Position numbers and translations under genes: made by a program | The notes under the pieces: generated by a model | Told to the model about the DNA's origin: nothing | The model's input: only the letters and a program-made list of their open reading frames with translations | Databases searched by the model: none | In this document: in pieces, positions 41,542-50,727 of the stretch | How positions within the stretch are numbered: the first letter of the stretch is position 1 | Layout of the letters: each line of letters starts with the position of its first letter | Assembly (NCBI RefSeq): GCF_001598215.1 | Contig: NZ_BCXJ01000001.1 | Coordinates: 682,001 to 746,000, forward strand | DNA: 64,000 nucleotides | Origin: Shouchella clausii | Lineage (GTDB): Bacteria > Bacillota > Bacilli > Bacillales > Bacillaceae_D | Reading direction: 5' to 3'

Positions 41542-42558
41542 ATGAAAGTCACAGCAAAAGAAATATCGAAACAACTAGGCGTTTCGATTGCTACAGTGGA
41601 TAGAGTTCTGAACAATCGCGCCAATGTCAGTGAAAAAATGCGCAAGCGCGTATTGGAAAAGGCGGAGGAAATGGGCTATGTTCCTAACCGGATGGCCAGC
41701 ATTCTCTCACGAAAAGTAACCTTTCATGTCGCTGTCGTTTATAAAGAATATCCAGCATACTTTTGGGAGCAAATTGAGGCAGGCATTGCCCAAGCTGAAT
41801 TAGAACTGCGGGACTACGGGGTCACAGTCCACCGTTTTCGCCTCCCAGTGGAGGCATTTACCGAATCACCGGAACGGATTCAAGAAATATTGGCAGATGA
41901 AACCATTGACGCCGTTGCAATCGCTGCCCTTGGCGATGCAGTTTCCCCGTATTTAAAGGCGAGTAAAAAACCTATTTGTACGTTTAATGTAGACGCACAA
42001 AACAGTGGGCGCTTATTTTATGTTGGCTGCGATTATCACTCGTCAGGAAGGTTAGCTGCTGAATTAGTGGCAAAGCTGGTCCCAGAGCAAGGGAAGGTTG
42101 GCGTGCTGTTAGGCGGAAATAATGATTACCAAGCACGGGAGAAACTAGAAGGCTTTCGTGAAGGTCTACGGGAATTTAGGCTGGAGCTTTGTAAGGCGAT
42201 TCGCCTTGAAGAACATGACTTGCCCTTCCAGCCAGGACAGCAATGGCAGAAAGAAGTTACTGGTTTGGATGGGTTATATGTAGCTACAGCAGAGTTAGGG
42301 AATGTGGCCGACTTTTTTTCAAAATACCCTGAACATCAAGTGGCGGCATTGGTTGGCCATGATATGAATGATTTGATCTACAAGCATCTTCATACGCAAA
42401 TGATTGCCGCAACGATCACTCAAGACCCAGTCAGCCAAGGCTACTTAGCAATCAAAAAATTGTTTTCTTTGATGGTGCTCGAGGAGGAAGACGCTAATCA
42501 ATCAACGATTACGAAACTGGAAATTGTCATGAAAAACAATGCCTCGTACTATACTTAA
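41542..42558 (+). CDS. LacI-family regulator of the adjacent carbohydrate operon
   Basis: A 338-residue regulator with an N-terminal LacI helix-turn-helix (TAKEISKQLGVSIATVDRVLNN at residues 3-24) and a ribose-binding-protein-like effector domain (about 60-330). Its VDRVLNN recognition helix differs from the usual VSRVLN, as is seen in a subset of sugar regulators. ATG 41542 follows AGAGGG; a longer frame to 41482 contains the promoter and operator and is not credible. The matched palindromes upstream of this gene and of the operon at 42652 mark its likely targets. Confidence 0.88.
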   Translation: MKVTAKEISKQLGVSIATVDRVLNNRANVSEKMRKRVLEKAEEMGYVPNRMASILSRKVTFHVAVVYKEYPAYFWEQIEAGIAQAELELRDYGVTVHRFRLPVEAFTESPERIQEILADETIDAVAIAALGDAVSPYLKASKKPICTFNVDAQNSGRLFYVGCDYHSSGRLAAELVAKLVPEQGKVGVLLGGNNDYQAREKLEGFREGLREFRLELCKAIRLEEHDLPFQPGQQWQKEVTGLDGLYVATAELGNVADFFSKYPEHQVAALVGHDMNDLIYKHLHTQMIAATITQDPVSQGYLAIKKLFSLMVLEEEDANQSTITKLEIVMKNNASYYT

Positions 42559-42587
42559 TCATTGGGTTATATATTCCAATGATTAAG
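42554..42587 (+). terminator. 12-bp-stem hairpin at the end of the LacI gene
   Basis: CTTAATCATTGG (42554-42565) pairs with CCAATGATTAAG (42576-42587). The stem overlaps the stop codon and is followed by TTGTTTCT. Confidence 0.6.
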
Positions 42588-42605
42588 TTGTTTCTATACT
42601 TTGTT

Positions 42606-42623
42606 TTGATTATCGATAATCAA
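42606..42623 (+). promoter_or_regulatory. probable LacI operator (copy 2)
   Basis: TTGATTATCGATAATCAA is a perfect 18-bp palindrome centred on CG, 28 bp before the oxidoreductase start codon. Confidence 0.75.
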
Positions 42624-42651
42624 TTAACTGAAAAATGGAGGTAAAGGGAAT

Positions 42652-43632
42652 ATGTTAAAAGCGATTCAAGTGGGAGTAGGGGGGTTTGGACTTTCTTGGT
42701 TTGAACTGCTCCAAACTTACCAGCATGCAGAGGTGGTAGCCATTGTCGATCCCCTCGAGGCGAATGTGCAAGCGGCATTAAAACGGGCAAATTGCAGTGC
42801 TTTATCTTTTGACAGTCTAGAAGAAGCCATCGCAAAAGTGGAAGCGGACTTTGTGTTAATTGTGACGCCGCCAACTACTCATGCCGATTTGGCGAAGACA
42901 GCCATCAAGGCTAAACTTCATGTCATGATGGAAAAACCATTGACAGACACGCTTGAGGAAGGAAAAGCATTACTGGCATTTACGAAAGCACACGCACAAA
43001 AAGTGATGGTTAGCCAAAATTATCGCTATCACCCGCAAATCCAGACGATCAAAGCGCTACTCGATCAGCAGTTGATTGGAAAGGTGGAATATGGCGATTA
43101 TTATTTTAACCGTGCCACTCGTTTTGGCGGTTGGAGGGACGAATATGCCGACATTCTTTTGCAAGACATGGCGATCCACCATTTTGACATCCTCCGTTTT
43201 CTGCTAGAAAAAGAGGCGGTTGAAGTGACAGCAGCAAGCTTCCGCCCAACATGGAGTTGGTTTAAAGGCATGCCCAATGCCCATGTAGACATCTTGTTTG
43301 AAGATGAAGTGCGAATAAGCTATACCGGTAGATGGGCTGGAAAAGGGCGTAAAACCCCTTGGAATGGAGAATTGCGTCTCGTAGGAAAAAAGGGGGCAAT
43401 TGAACTAGTCGACGACCGCGTTTACATGTACAAAGGTGAGGAAGATGAACCAACTGAGATTCAGCTTCAAACGAGTTTGTTGCCAGACCGTCTGCTGTCG
43501 CTTGATGCATTTGTTGCCGCTATTCGCCATGATACGGTGCCACCAACATCGATTGAAGACAATGTAAAAAGCCTTGAATTGACGTGGGCGGCGATTGAAG
43601 CGGCAAAGTCAGGGAAGAAATGGACTTGTTGA
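42652..43632 (+). CDS. Gfo/Idh/MocA-family oxidoreductase
   Basis: A 326-residue NAD(P)-dependent sugar or inositol dehydrogenase type. The Rossmann motif VGVGGFGLSW is near residues 7-16, and MMEKPLTDT (about 98-106) carries the EKP signature; DMAIHHFDILRF is the catalytic His region. GGAGG lies 11 nt before the ATG. It is the first gene of an operon with a sugar ABC importer and a TIM-barrel isomerase, so it probably oxidises the imported sugar or polyol. Substrate unknown. Confidence 0.9.
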   Translation: MLKAIQVGVGGFGLSWFELLQTYQHAEVVAIVDPLEANVQAALKRANCSALSFDSLEEAIAKVEADFVLIVTPPTTHADLAKTAIKAKLHVMMEKPLTDTLEEGKALLAFTKAHAQKVMVSQNYRYHPQIQTIKALLDQQLIGKVEYGDYYFNRATRFGGWRDEYADILLQDMAIHHFDILRFLLEKEAVEVTAASFRPTWSWFKGMPNAHVDILFEDEVRISYTGRWAGKGRKTPWNGELRLVGKKGAIELVDDRVYMYKGEEDEPTEIQLQTSLLPDRLLSLDAFVAAIRHDTVPPTSIEDNVKSLELTWAAIEAAKSGKKWTC

Positions 43633-43669
43633 GAACGGATTATACTCGTTAAACAGGGAGTGTTTCTTT

Positions 43670-44893
43670 ATGAAAATAGCATGTGTAGTCACGTTGGCAT
43701 GTTTGCTGTCACTTAGCGTTGCCGCTTGCAATGAAACGGCCTCGAAAGAACAAACCACTTTGACATGGTGGGATACGTATGGCAGGGACGGCACAGAACA
43801 ATCAGTCATCAATGCGATTGCCAAATATGAGAAAGCCCATCCTGATGTCAAGATCGAGCGCGTTTCTGTTCCTTTTTCAGAAATGCAGCGTAAGCTCCTC
43901 TTAGCGATGGTTGGCGGGGAGCTTCCAGATATTATGATCGTTGATAATCCGAACCATCAAGCACTCTCAGCGGCGGGGGCAACAGCTGATATTACAGAAT
44001 TGGTTGAGCAATGGGGAGAAGCAGACGAGTATTTCGAAGGTCCGTGGAAATCAACGATGTACCAAGGCCGGAATTTTGGCATTCCATTTGGAAGCAACAA
44101 TTTAGCGCTCTTTTACAACAACGACTTGCTAGAAGCAGCGGGAGTGAAGCCGCCTACGACATGGGATGAGCTGAAAGAGGCTGTTCCTCATCTTGCAGGC
44201 AAGACGGACGGTTACCCATTTTCTGTAGCTGCTGTCCGCAGTGAGGAAGGCGCCTTTCAATTTCTCCCTTTTTTATGGCAGGCAGGCGGAGATTTGGACC
44301 AGTTGGATAGCGAGGCAACGAGAGAGGCACTTGAGCTTTGGAAAGGGTTTATTGATAGCGGTTACATGTCCCGTGAAGTTCTGTCTCTCAATCAGCAGGA
44401 TATTGCCTTGCAATTTGTAAATGGGAATACAGCTATGATGGTAAATGGGACTTGGCAAGTTGAGCAATTTCGCGACTCGCTCGAATTTGAGTGGGGCGTA
44501 GTCCCTCTCCCAGCGGCTGAGGCACAGGCAACCGTCATCGGCGGCGAAAATTTTGCGATTGGCAGTTCTTCAGAGCATATTCAAGAAGCGTGGAATGTGA
44601 TCACATTTATGCAGGAAGAAGAGGTGCTGATCCAAATGGTAAAAGACAAACATTACTTGCCAGCGAGAAAAGACTTAATCCAAGACCCCTATTGGCAAGA
44701 AGATAAGATGTATGAACCGTTTGCTGACAGCATGGAGTTTGCCAGGGCAAGGGCATATGGCGAACAGTATCCAGCCATTTCCAACGAAATCCAGAACATG
44801 ATTCAAGGAGCGCTGTCTGGATCAATTCCTATTAATGAAGCGATTCAGGAAACAGCCAGTGAAGTGAACGCCCTGTTTGAGAAAAACCAATAA
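43670..44893 (+). CDS. carbohydrate ABC transporter substrate-binding lipoprotein
   Basis: A 407-residue family 1 extracellular solute-binding lipoprotein. The signal peptide ends at VAAC (Cys20). TTLTWWDTYGRDGTEQSVINA and LPDIMIVDNPNHQALS are typical of MalE/UgpB-type proteins. ATG 43670 follows GGGAG by 9 nt; an extended frame to 43595 overlaps the oxidoreductase gene. It hands the sugar to the permeases encoded downstream. Confidence 0.9.
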   Translation: MKIACVVTLACLLSLSVAACNETASKEQTTLTWWDTYGRDGTEQSVINAIAKYEKAHPDVKIERVSVPFSEMQRKLLLAMVGGELPDIMIVDNPNHQALSAAGATADITELVEQWGEADEYFEGPWKSTMYQGRNFGIPFGSNNLALFYNNDLLEAAGVKPPTTWDELKEAVPHLAGKTDGYPFSVAAVRSEEGAFQFLPFLWQAGGDLDQLDSEATREALELWKGFIDSGYMSREVLSLNQQDIALQFVNGNTAMMVNGTWQVEQFRDSLEFEWGVVPLPAAEAQATVIGGENFAIGSSSEHIQEAWNVITFMQEEEVLIQMVKDKHYLPARKDLIQDPYWQEDKMYEPFADSMEFARARAYGEQYPAISNEIQNMIQGALSGSIPINEAIQETASEVNALFEKNQ

Positions 44894-44913
44894 TAAGCTT
44901 AGGGGGAAAGCGA

Positions 44914-45849
44914 ATGGAGTCGCCACTTTCAGCCGTAAAACGGCCACGTTCGTTCAAACCGAAGAAAAGGCTGCAAAAAGATATAGTAGGAAAGTATATG
45001 TTTGTGTTGCCTGGGCTGCTTTTTTTAGCTGTTTTTATGTTGTTCCCAATCGGCTACAATGTATATTTGACGTTTCATAATGTAACTGTATTCAACATTA
45101 TGTCTGGCTACGAATTTACTTGGTTTGACAATTACAAGGCTGTTTTAACGGACACGGTGTTCTTGCAATCGGTGAAAAACTCAATTGTGTTTACGACATT
45201 ATGTTTGCTATTCCAGTTTGTCGTCGGACTGGCCTTGGCGTTATTTTTTAATAAAACATTTCCAGGCCGCGGCCTATTTCGAGCGCTCCTTTTAATGGCC
45301 TGGATGATTCCCCTTGTGATTACCGGTACGCTGTTCCAATGGATGTTCGCTGGCGAACACGGGATCATCAACCATTTTCTGTTGTGGGCAAACATCATCG
45401 AAGAGCCAATTTATTGGGTGTCGAACGAGCAGACGGCCCTTTACAGCACGATTATTGCAAACATTTGGATTGGCATTCCATTTAACATGGTCATTTTGCT
45501 GGCAGGACTCCAATCGCTGCCAACAGACATTTACGAAGCAGCCCGTGTAGATGGGGCTTCGAAATGGCGGCAGTTTTTGGCGATTACATTGCCTCTGCTA
45601 AAACCGACGTTGTTCATTTTGGTCATGCTCGGCATCATTTACACATTCAAAGTATTTGACATCATTTTGATTATGACAAAAGGCGGGCCGCTGTACGCTT
45701 CAACTGTCATGCCGTTTTATGCCTATGAACAAGCGTTTATTAACTACAACTTCAGTATCGGCGCTACGATTACAACCGTTATGCTTGCTTTGTTGATTGT
45801 TGTTTCGCTTATCTATTTACGGATTGCCAGTAAGGAGGATGCAGCATGA
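44914..45849 (+). CDS. carbohydrate ABC transporter permease (MalF/UgpA type)
   Basis: A 311-residue inner-membrane permease with six segments. EAARVDGASKWRQFLAITLPLLKPT (about 208-232) is the EAA loop that docks the ATPase. The ribosome binding site is GGGGGAAAG. It overlaps the second permease gene by 4 nt. No ATP-binding subunit gene is in the operon, so a shared MsmX-type ATPase, as in B. subtilis, is inferred. Confidence 0.92.
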   Translation: MESPLSAVKRPRSFKPKKRLQKDIVGKYMFVLPGLLFLAVFMLFPIGYNVYLTFHNVTVFNIMSGYEFTWFDNYKAVLTDTVFLQSVKNSIVFTTLCLLFQFVVGLALALFFNKTFPGRGLFRALLLMAWMIPLVITGTLFQWMFAGEHGIINHFLLWANIIEEPIYWVSNEQTALYSTIIANIWIGIPFNMVILLAGLQSLPTDIYEAARVDGASKWRQFLAITLPLLKPTLFILVMLGIIYTFKVFDIILIMTKGGPLYASTVMPFYAYEQAFINYNFSIGATITTVMLALLIVVSLIYLRIASKEDAA

Positions 45850-46679
45850 AAAAACGGTTTGTAGAAAGCCAGTATGTAGCCAGTGTCATCGGGCTTATTT
45901 CAACCATGCTGTTTTTGTTTCCTGTTTATTGGATGGTTGTCACGTCCATTAAACCAATGTCAGCGATTTTTGCGATTCCTCCACAAATCATTCCACGGGA
46001 GGTGACTACGGAGGCCTATATTGACAATATTTTAAATAACCCAGAGATTGTCCGTTTTTTTCTCAATAGTGTCGTGATTGCACTAGGCACATTGGTTCTA
46101 ACATTAGTGCTTGCTGCTCCTGTTGCTTACGCGTTAGCAAGGCTTGACATTAAGGGGAAGGGAGCCATAATTGGGGTCATGCTTGTAGCACAGATGCTGC
46201 CGAGCATCATGCTGGCACTGCCATTTTTCTTGTTGTTTTCTCATTTAGGGTTGTTAAATCATTTTATCGCTCTGATTTTGGCCAATACAACAACGGCGCT
46301 GCCGTTTGCCGTCCTTGTATTACGTCCATTCTTTATGTCCATTCCGCAAGGGTTAGAAGAAGCAGCAGCTATTGATGGAAGCAATCGTTTTTTAACGTTT
46401 GTGCGGATTATTTTGCCGTTGGCAAAACCAGGGCTGTTAACAGTCGGTGCATTTGCATTTTTGTTTGCCTGGGGTGACTTGCTGTACGCCCTTATTTTGA
46501 CAACCGATGAAAGCATTCGACCGCTTACAGTCTACTTATATACGTTTGTTGGCCAGCACGGAACGAATTGGAACAGTTTAATGGCAGTTTCTTTCGTGGC
46601 CATTATTCCGATTATCTTGATTTTTATTGCTTTTCAAAAGCATATTGTCGAGGGCATTGCGTCTGGTTCAATGAAGTAA
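45846..46679 (+). CDS. carbohydrate ABC transporter permease (MalG/UgpE type)
   Basis: A 277-residue permease with six predicted segments. EEAAAIDGSNRFLTFVRIILPLAKPG near residue 177 is the EAA loop. It starts within the stop of the first permease (ATGA). The pair forms the membrane channel of the importer. The substrate follows that of the binding protein and is not known. Confidence 0.92.
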   Translation: MKKRFVESQYVASVIGLISTMLFLFPVYWMVVTSIKPMSAIFAIPPQIIPREVTTEAYIDNILNNPEIVRFFLNSVVIALGTLVLTLVLAAPVAYALARLDIKGKGAIIGVMLVAQMLPSIMLALPFFLLFSHLGLLNHFIALILANTTTALPFAVLVLRPFFMSIPQGLEEAAAIDGSNRFLTFVRIILPLAKPGLLTVGAFAFLFAWGDLLYALILTTDESIRPLTVYLYTFVGQHGTNWNSLMAVSFVAIIPIILIFIAFQKHIVEGIASGSMK

Positions 46680-46695
46680 ATAATGGGAGGAATGA

Positions 46696-47661
46696 ATGAT
46701 GAGACTTGGTGTATTTGCTGTTTTATACGGAGAAAAGTCGTTGGTAGAGATGTTAGATCACATAAAAGAAAAGGGCCTTGATACAGTGGAAATCGCAACA
46801 GGCGGTTATGTTGGCGATGCCCATTGCCAACCAGAGGCGCTTTTAGCAGATGAAGATAAGCTTGCCACGTTTAAAGCTGCTTTTGATGAGCGGGGCATAA
46901 CGATTAGCGCCCTTAGTTGCCATGGCAATGGGCTTCATCCTAACCCGCAGGTGAGCAACGCACATGACCGTGTGTTTGAGCAAACCGTACAATTGGCTGC
47001 AAGGCTAGGTGTAGAGACTGTTGTTACTTTCTCTGGTTGTCCGGGCGAGTCGGAACATTCTCGCTATCCTGTTTGGAATACATGCCCGTGGCCCCATGAT
47101 TTTTCGGAAATGCTTGAATGGCAATGGGAAGAAAAAGTCCTTCCTTATTGGCACCAAAAGCACAGCTACGTAAAAGAACATGGTGTGCAGGTTGCAATTG
47201 AGCCACATCCTGGTTTTGTCGTGTATAACAATGAGACATTGCTGCGGCTACGTAGGGAATGCGGGAAGCAAATCGGCGCCAATTTTGACCCGAGCCATTA
47301 TTTTTGGCAAGGCATGGACCCTGCCCTTTGCATTCGTGAACTTGGAGAGGCCGTCTATCATTTTCATGCGAAAGACACGAAAATCGAGGCAGTAAACGCA
47401 AGTCGCAACGGCGTTCTTGATATGAAACCGTATCGCGATATCGCGGACCGGTCCTGGATTTTTCGTACTGTCGGTTATGGTCATAATGAAGAAGTTTGGC
47501 GAGAGATCATTAGTGCCCTTCAGCTGATTGGCTACAAGGGAGCAATGAGCATTGAGCATGAGGACGGACTGATGACAAACGAAGAAGGCTTGACGAAGGC
47601 GATCGCGTTTTTACAAACGGCCATTATTCGAAATGATGCGGGGGAGATGTGGTGGGCTTAA
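46696..47661 (+). CDS. sugar phosphate isomerase/epimerase (AP-endonuclease-2/IolE-like TIM barrel)
   Basis: A 321-residue xylose-isomerase-like TIM barrel. VAIEPHPGFVVYN and GANFDPSHYFWQGMD supply the metal-binding Glu and His/Asp, HAKDTK the last ligands, and MSIEHEDGLM the C-terminal Glu. GGGAGG stands before the start; ATG 46699 could equally be used. It is the last gene of the LacI-controlled operon and may isomerise or dehydrate the product of the oxidoreductase, as in inositol-type pathways. Confidence 0.88.
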   Translation: MMRLGVFAVLYGEKSLVEMLDHIKEKGLDTVEIATGGYVGDAHCQPEALLADEDKLATFKAAFDERGITISALSCHGNGLHPNPQVSNAHDRVFEQTVQLAARLGVETVVTFSGCPGESEHSRYPVWNTCPWPHDFSEMLEWQWEEKVLPYWHQKHSYVKEHGVQVAIEPHPGFVVYNNETLLRLRRECGKQIGANFDPSHYFWQGMDPALCIRELGEAVYHFHAKDTKIEAVNASRNGVLDMKPYRDIADRSWIFRTVGYGHNEEVWREIISALQLIGYKGAMSIEHEDGLMTNEEGLTKAIAFLQTAIIRNDAGEMWWA

Positions 47662-47808
47662 AGTAAAAACGAATATTGGGCAAGGCGAGCACGAAGTGGT
47701 GATAAATAAATTGAATCAATAAGCTTCCAATAAACCATACACAAGCAACAGGCTGATAGCGCTATAATGAGGAAGGAATGTTTCGTATTTAAAAAGGAGT
47801 TATCATCA

Positions 47809-48732
47809 ATGGGTTACATGAGTCTTGTTTTTGTGAACGTTGTCCTTCCAATTCTTATTTTAATGGCGATCGGCGCTTTGTTTCAGCGGCGTTTTCACTT
47901 TCAATTAACGCCGATTTCGAAACTTTTGACGTCTTGTTTTATGCCAGCTGCTGTGTTTTTGAACATTTATGAAGCGCAGTTTGACATGCAGTTACTAACG
48001 CAGCTGGTTTTTTATTTGCTTTTGTTCACAGGGGGCACGATGGCGCTTGGACAGCTTTTAGCGAAAGGCCTAAAATTGAAGCGTGGAGAAGGGGCAGCAT
48101 TAAAAAACAGCATATCGTTGATGAATTCCGGCAATTACGGGCTGCCTGTTAGTCAACTTATTTTTAGTACAAATCCGTTGGGCGTGTCGGTACAAATTAT
48201 TGTTCTTGTCTTTCAAAACTTGCTAACGTATACATACGGGCTTTACAACTTGTTGTCAGCGACTAAGTCGATCGTTGACATTGGCAAGTCGCTTGTAAAG
48301 CTTCCAATTGTGCATGCGCTGTTAGCGGGATTCGTTTTTCAAGCTTTTGCCTGGCCCATTCCAGGATTTGTACTCGTCCCACTTGAACAATTGGCCAATG
48401 GTTTTGTAGCGTTAGCGCTGTTTTTATTAGGTGCCCAACTTGCAGGCATTCGTTTACGTTCTTTCCATCGTGCGATCGCCTGGAGTTTGCTCGGAAGGCT
48501 CGTCGCTGGACCTGTCTTTGCCTTGCTGTTCATCTTTGCTCTCGGTATTGAGGGCGTTGTAGCCCAATCGTTGTTTATTGCTAGCTCGTTTCCTACCTCA
48601 AGAAATACGGCGACACTTGCGCTTGAGCACGAGGTAGAGCCTGAGCTCCATGCCCAAATCGTTCTTTATTCAACACTGCTCAGTTGTGTAACCGCTACAG
48701 CAGTCATTCATTTGGCGAGCGTCTTATTTTAA
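47809..48732 (+). CDS. AEC-family transporter (auxin efflux carrier family)
   Basis: A 307-residue membrane protein with ten segments of the AEC family, exporting organic acids or metabolites. The central ISLMNSGNYGLPV and GLPVSQLIF region is the conserved crossover. ATG 47809 is preceded by AAAAAGGAG; an open frame to 47767 has no such site. It is not part of the sugar operon, with a 147-bp gap before it. Substrate unknown. Confidence 0.88.
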   Translation: MGYMSLVFVNVVLPILILMAIGALFQRRFHFQLTPISKLLTSCFMPAAVFLNIYEAQFDMQLLTQLVFYLLLFTGGTMALGQLLAKGLKLKRGEGAALKNSISLMNSGNYGLPVSQLIFSTNPLGVSVQIIVLVFQNLLTYTYGLYNLLSATKSIVDIGKSLVKLPIVHALLAGFVFQAFAWPIPGFVLVPLEQLANGFVALALFLLGAQLAGIRLRSFHRAIAWSLLGRLVAGPVFALLFIFALGIEGVVAQSLFIASSFPTSRNTATLALEHEVEPELHAQIVLYSTLLSCVTATAVIHLASVLF

Positions 48733-48765
48733 TGGTGTAGGCAGGAGGCTACTGTATGTTGGCAT

Positions 48766-49020
48766 TTATCCAACGATCTCTGTTTCGGTCACCTTGATGT
48801 CGAGGAGATAGTAGCCTTCCGTATCTTGAAGCAACGTGCATAAAGCTTCCAGTTTTGCAACGACTTCATTAGAAGTCAAGGCTTTGTTATCGTTTAGGCG
48901 AATGCTTGTAGGATGGCGATTTGTCGTGTATCCCCGCTGATGATCTGCATTTGCTTGTTTGTTTGACTCGTCTTCCCGCAACTTTTCTCTAGCCGACTCA
49001 TGTGATGGTTCGTTTGACAT
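48766..49020 (-). CDS. small hydrophilic protein of unknown function
   Basis: An 84-residue protein. The N-terminal half is polar and rich in Glu, Lys, Asn and Arg, and the second half (TSNEVVAKLEALCTLLQDTEGYYLLDIKVTETEI) looks like a helix plus beta strand. I do not recognise a family. ATG 49020 follows GTGAGG by 6 nt and is preferred to a codon four places upstream. It stands alone between AEC and a response regulator. Confidence 0.65.
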   Translation of the reverse strand: MSNEPSHESAREKLREDESNKQANADHQRGYTTNRHPTSIRLNDNKALTSNEVVAKLEALCTLLQDTEGYYLLDIKVTETEIVG

Positions 49021-49108
49021 AAACATCCTCACCCTTCGATTTGTTTTTTCGCTACTTTCAATCCGTAGCGGAAAGACTAGCCATTACTATCGGAATAAGC
49101 GAAAACTT

Positions 49109-49729
49109 TCACCCCTTTGTTCTACTTTCTTCTGTATCATTTTCCATCCACTTCTTTAAAAGTTGTTTTGCCTCTTTACGGCGATGAAGACCAATTTTGC
49201 TATAAATGTTGCTGATATAGTTTCTTACAGTCCCTTCATGAATCCCCATTACTTGTGCGATTTTTTTGTTAGGGTAGTCATCCACTATGTAATCGATTAC
49301 TTTTCTCTCCATGCGGGAGAAGTGGACATGGGCCAAATGGCTCGATTCCTCTTCCAATAAATATGTATCATAAATGGACTCGCCCTGCAAGATTCTGGCT
49401 ACTTTCGCCATTAATTGTTGAAAGCTGGTTTTGGTTGATAGAAGTCCATTGACATCATAATCCCTACAAACCTTGATGTACTCGTATGTTGCCCTATCCG
49501 CCAGCACAAGCAACGGCAAATGAGGATCGCTAGCGCGCAGTTGTTTAATAAATGCGACACTGTCTGGCTGTTCTCCATAGACGATGGCGATATCTACAGA
49601 AAAATCGGCAAGACACGTTTTTATCTCTTGAGTTGAGTGGACAATGCACAGCTGACTGCCGGTTTCTGTTATACGGTAACGGAACATATCGGCCAGCAAG
49701 CTTTTTTTTGAAGTGAATAATAGGTTCAT
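49109..49729 (-). CDS. LuxR-type response regulator with degenerate receiver domain
   Basis: A 206-residue NarL-like protein. The C-terminal LuxR helix-turn-helix is clear (YPNKKIAQVMGIHEGTVRNYISNIYSKIGLHRR, about 155-187). The N-terminal receiver lacks the acidic pair normally near residue 9 (LLFTSKKSL instead) and the phosphoacceptor region reads IAIVYGEQPDS. It therefore cannot be phosphorylated in the usual way and may bind a ligand or work constitutively. No histidine kinase gene is adjacent. Confidence 0.8.
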   Translation of the reverse strand: MNLLFTSKKSLLADMFRYRITETGSQLCIVHSTQEIKTCLADFSVDIAIVYGEQPDSVAFIKQLRASDPHLPLLVLADRATYEYIKVCRDYDVNGLLSTKTSFQQLMAKVARILQGESIYDTYLLEEESSHLAHVHFSRMERKVIDYIVDDYPNKKIAQVMGIHEGTVRNYISNIYSKIGLHRRKEAKQLLKKWMENDTEESRTKG

Positions 49730-49934
49730 CGCACCATCATGACTCTAAATCAACCCTTTCCCTTAGTGGTCACACCTCTACCGTAATGTGACGACCTGTA
49801 CAATTTCTAAACATTCCGCAAAGCCTAATGGAGGTTGTATAGAAATTGTATAGATCCAAACAGTATTGTTAACCCAAAGGGCATTAAACGAAACGAGTGT
49901 GTCGGTTTTAGGAGAAGCGAGGGCGGATTAGGCA
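49730..49934. promoter_or_regulatory. divergent control region with an inverted repeat
   Basis: ACAATTTCTA near 49800 is inverted as TAGAAATTGT near 49842, on a 205-bp stretch between two divergent genes. It could be an operator or a leader hairpin. No further feature is clear. Confidence 0.35.
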
Positions 49935-50300
49935 ATGAGGATGCAGATCATACCAGTATTTAAAGTCGCGAATTTGGCTAAGAGCAAAGAATTTTATACA
50001 AAAAGGCTCGGGTTTGCAGCAAACGATATTGCAGCCGATTGTGTGGCGATCCAAAAAAAAGAAGCGATCTTCCATCTAATGGAGAGACCAGGAAGTCAAA
50101 ATGCCCACTGCCGTCTATATGTAGAAGACATTGGCGAGTTTTTTGCAGAAAGAGAGACTTCATTAGAGGAATGGAAGACACTTGGGAAATTGTGGTTAAG
50201 TGCGAATGGCCAACTCATTTTAGCGATCAAAGATACGGACGGAAATACAATTGAACTGATTGAAGGCAACCAACAACAGTTGGATTGGGCTGGCTCCTAA
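49935..50300 (+). CDS. VOC-family protein (glyoxalase/bleomycin-resistance-like)
   Basis: A 121-residue one-domain VOC protein. IIPVFKVANLAKSKEFYTKRLGF is the start of the fold, and IKDTDGNTIELIEG the metal-ligand ending. The loop FHLMERPGSQNAHCRLYV resembles bleomycin-binding proteins, but nothing fixes a substrate. The ribosome binding site is weak (GAGGGCG). Confidence 0.8.
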   Translation: MRMQIIPVFKVANLAKSKEFYTKRLGFAANDIAADCVAIQKKEAIFHLMERPGSQNAHCRLYVEDIGEFFAERETSLEEWKTLGKLWLSANGQLILAIKDTDGNTIELIEGNQQQLDWAGS

Positions 50301-50373
50301 TCTAAATGCGTGTGCATAAATTGTCCCTTTTCTCATAAGCTAAATTCAGCTTAGAAAGGAAAGAGGGCAAAAC

Positions 50374-50550
50374 ATGAGCAATAAGGACAAAAAGCACAAT
50401 AACCAATTTAAAGAAAACAGCAATCATGGCGAACACCGCAATGGCCGGTTAAGCCAAATCAAAAACCATAATGCTGCTGGCGGCGAACCAAATGAATATT
50501 TGAACAGAAAAACGGATGAGGAAGAGCATGGCCCCAACACAATCAATTAA
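50374..50550 (+). CDS. 58-residue hydrophilic protein, possibly spore-associated
   Basis: ATG 50374, preceded by AGAGGGC, reads 58 codons to TAA 50548, and a strong terminator follows 3 nt later. The protein is rich in Asn, His, Lys and Glu with no hydrophobic segment. A GCATA at 50314 and CATAAGC at 50334 (15-bp spacer) loosely resemble a forespore promoter, which is only a hint. No known family is recognised. Confidence 0.6.
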   Translation: MSNKDKKHNNQFKENSNHGEHRNGRLSQIKNHNAAGGEPNEYLNRKTDEEEHGPNTIN

Positions 50551-50552
50551 TA

Positions 50553-50582
50553 AAAGACGCTCAATGCCAGTGCGTCTTTTTT
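50553..50582 (+). terminator. terminator after the 58-codon gene
   Basis: AAAGACGC and GCGTCTTT, 11-nt loop, T run. Confidence 0.9.
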
Positions 50583-50709
50583 ATTTTTCGCTAAAAGTAA
50601 GAAATAGACATGGACAAAACGAGCCTTCCTAGCTGGATCGTATTTCCAGCAATAGTGGGCAAAAAAAGTTGCTAGCCCTCAGCGAATTATGACGATTTCT
50701 TGAATTAGT

Positions 50710-50727
50710 TTGTGAAATGTTGAACAA
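50710..50727 (+). promoter_or_regulatory. Rex-like site overlapping the doxX -35 (copy 1)
   Basis: TTGTGAA-ATGT-TGAACAA resembles the Rex consensus TTGTGAA-N4-TTCACAA, with differences in the second half. It covers the -35 hexamer. Confidence 0.5.

Noticed and set aside
42606-42623. The palindrome TTGATTATCGATAATCAA as a Fur box
   Set aside because: The half-site is TGATTAT rather than TGATAAT, and a nearly identical copy stands before the adjacent LacI gene, so a LacI operator is more likely.
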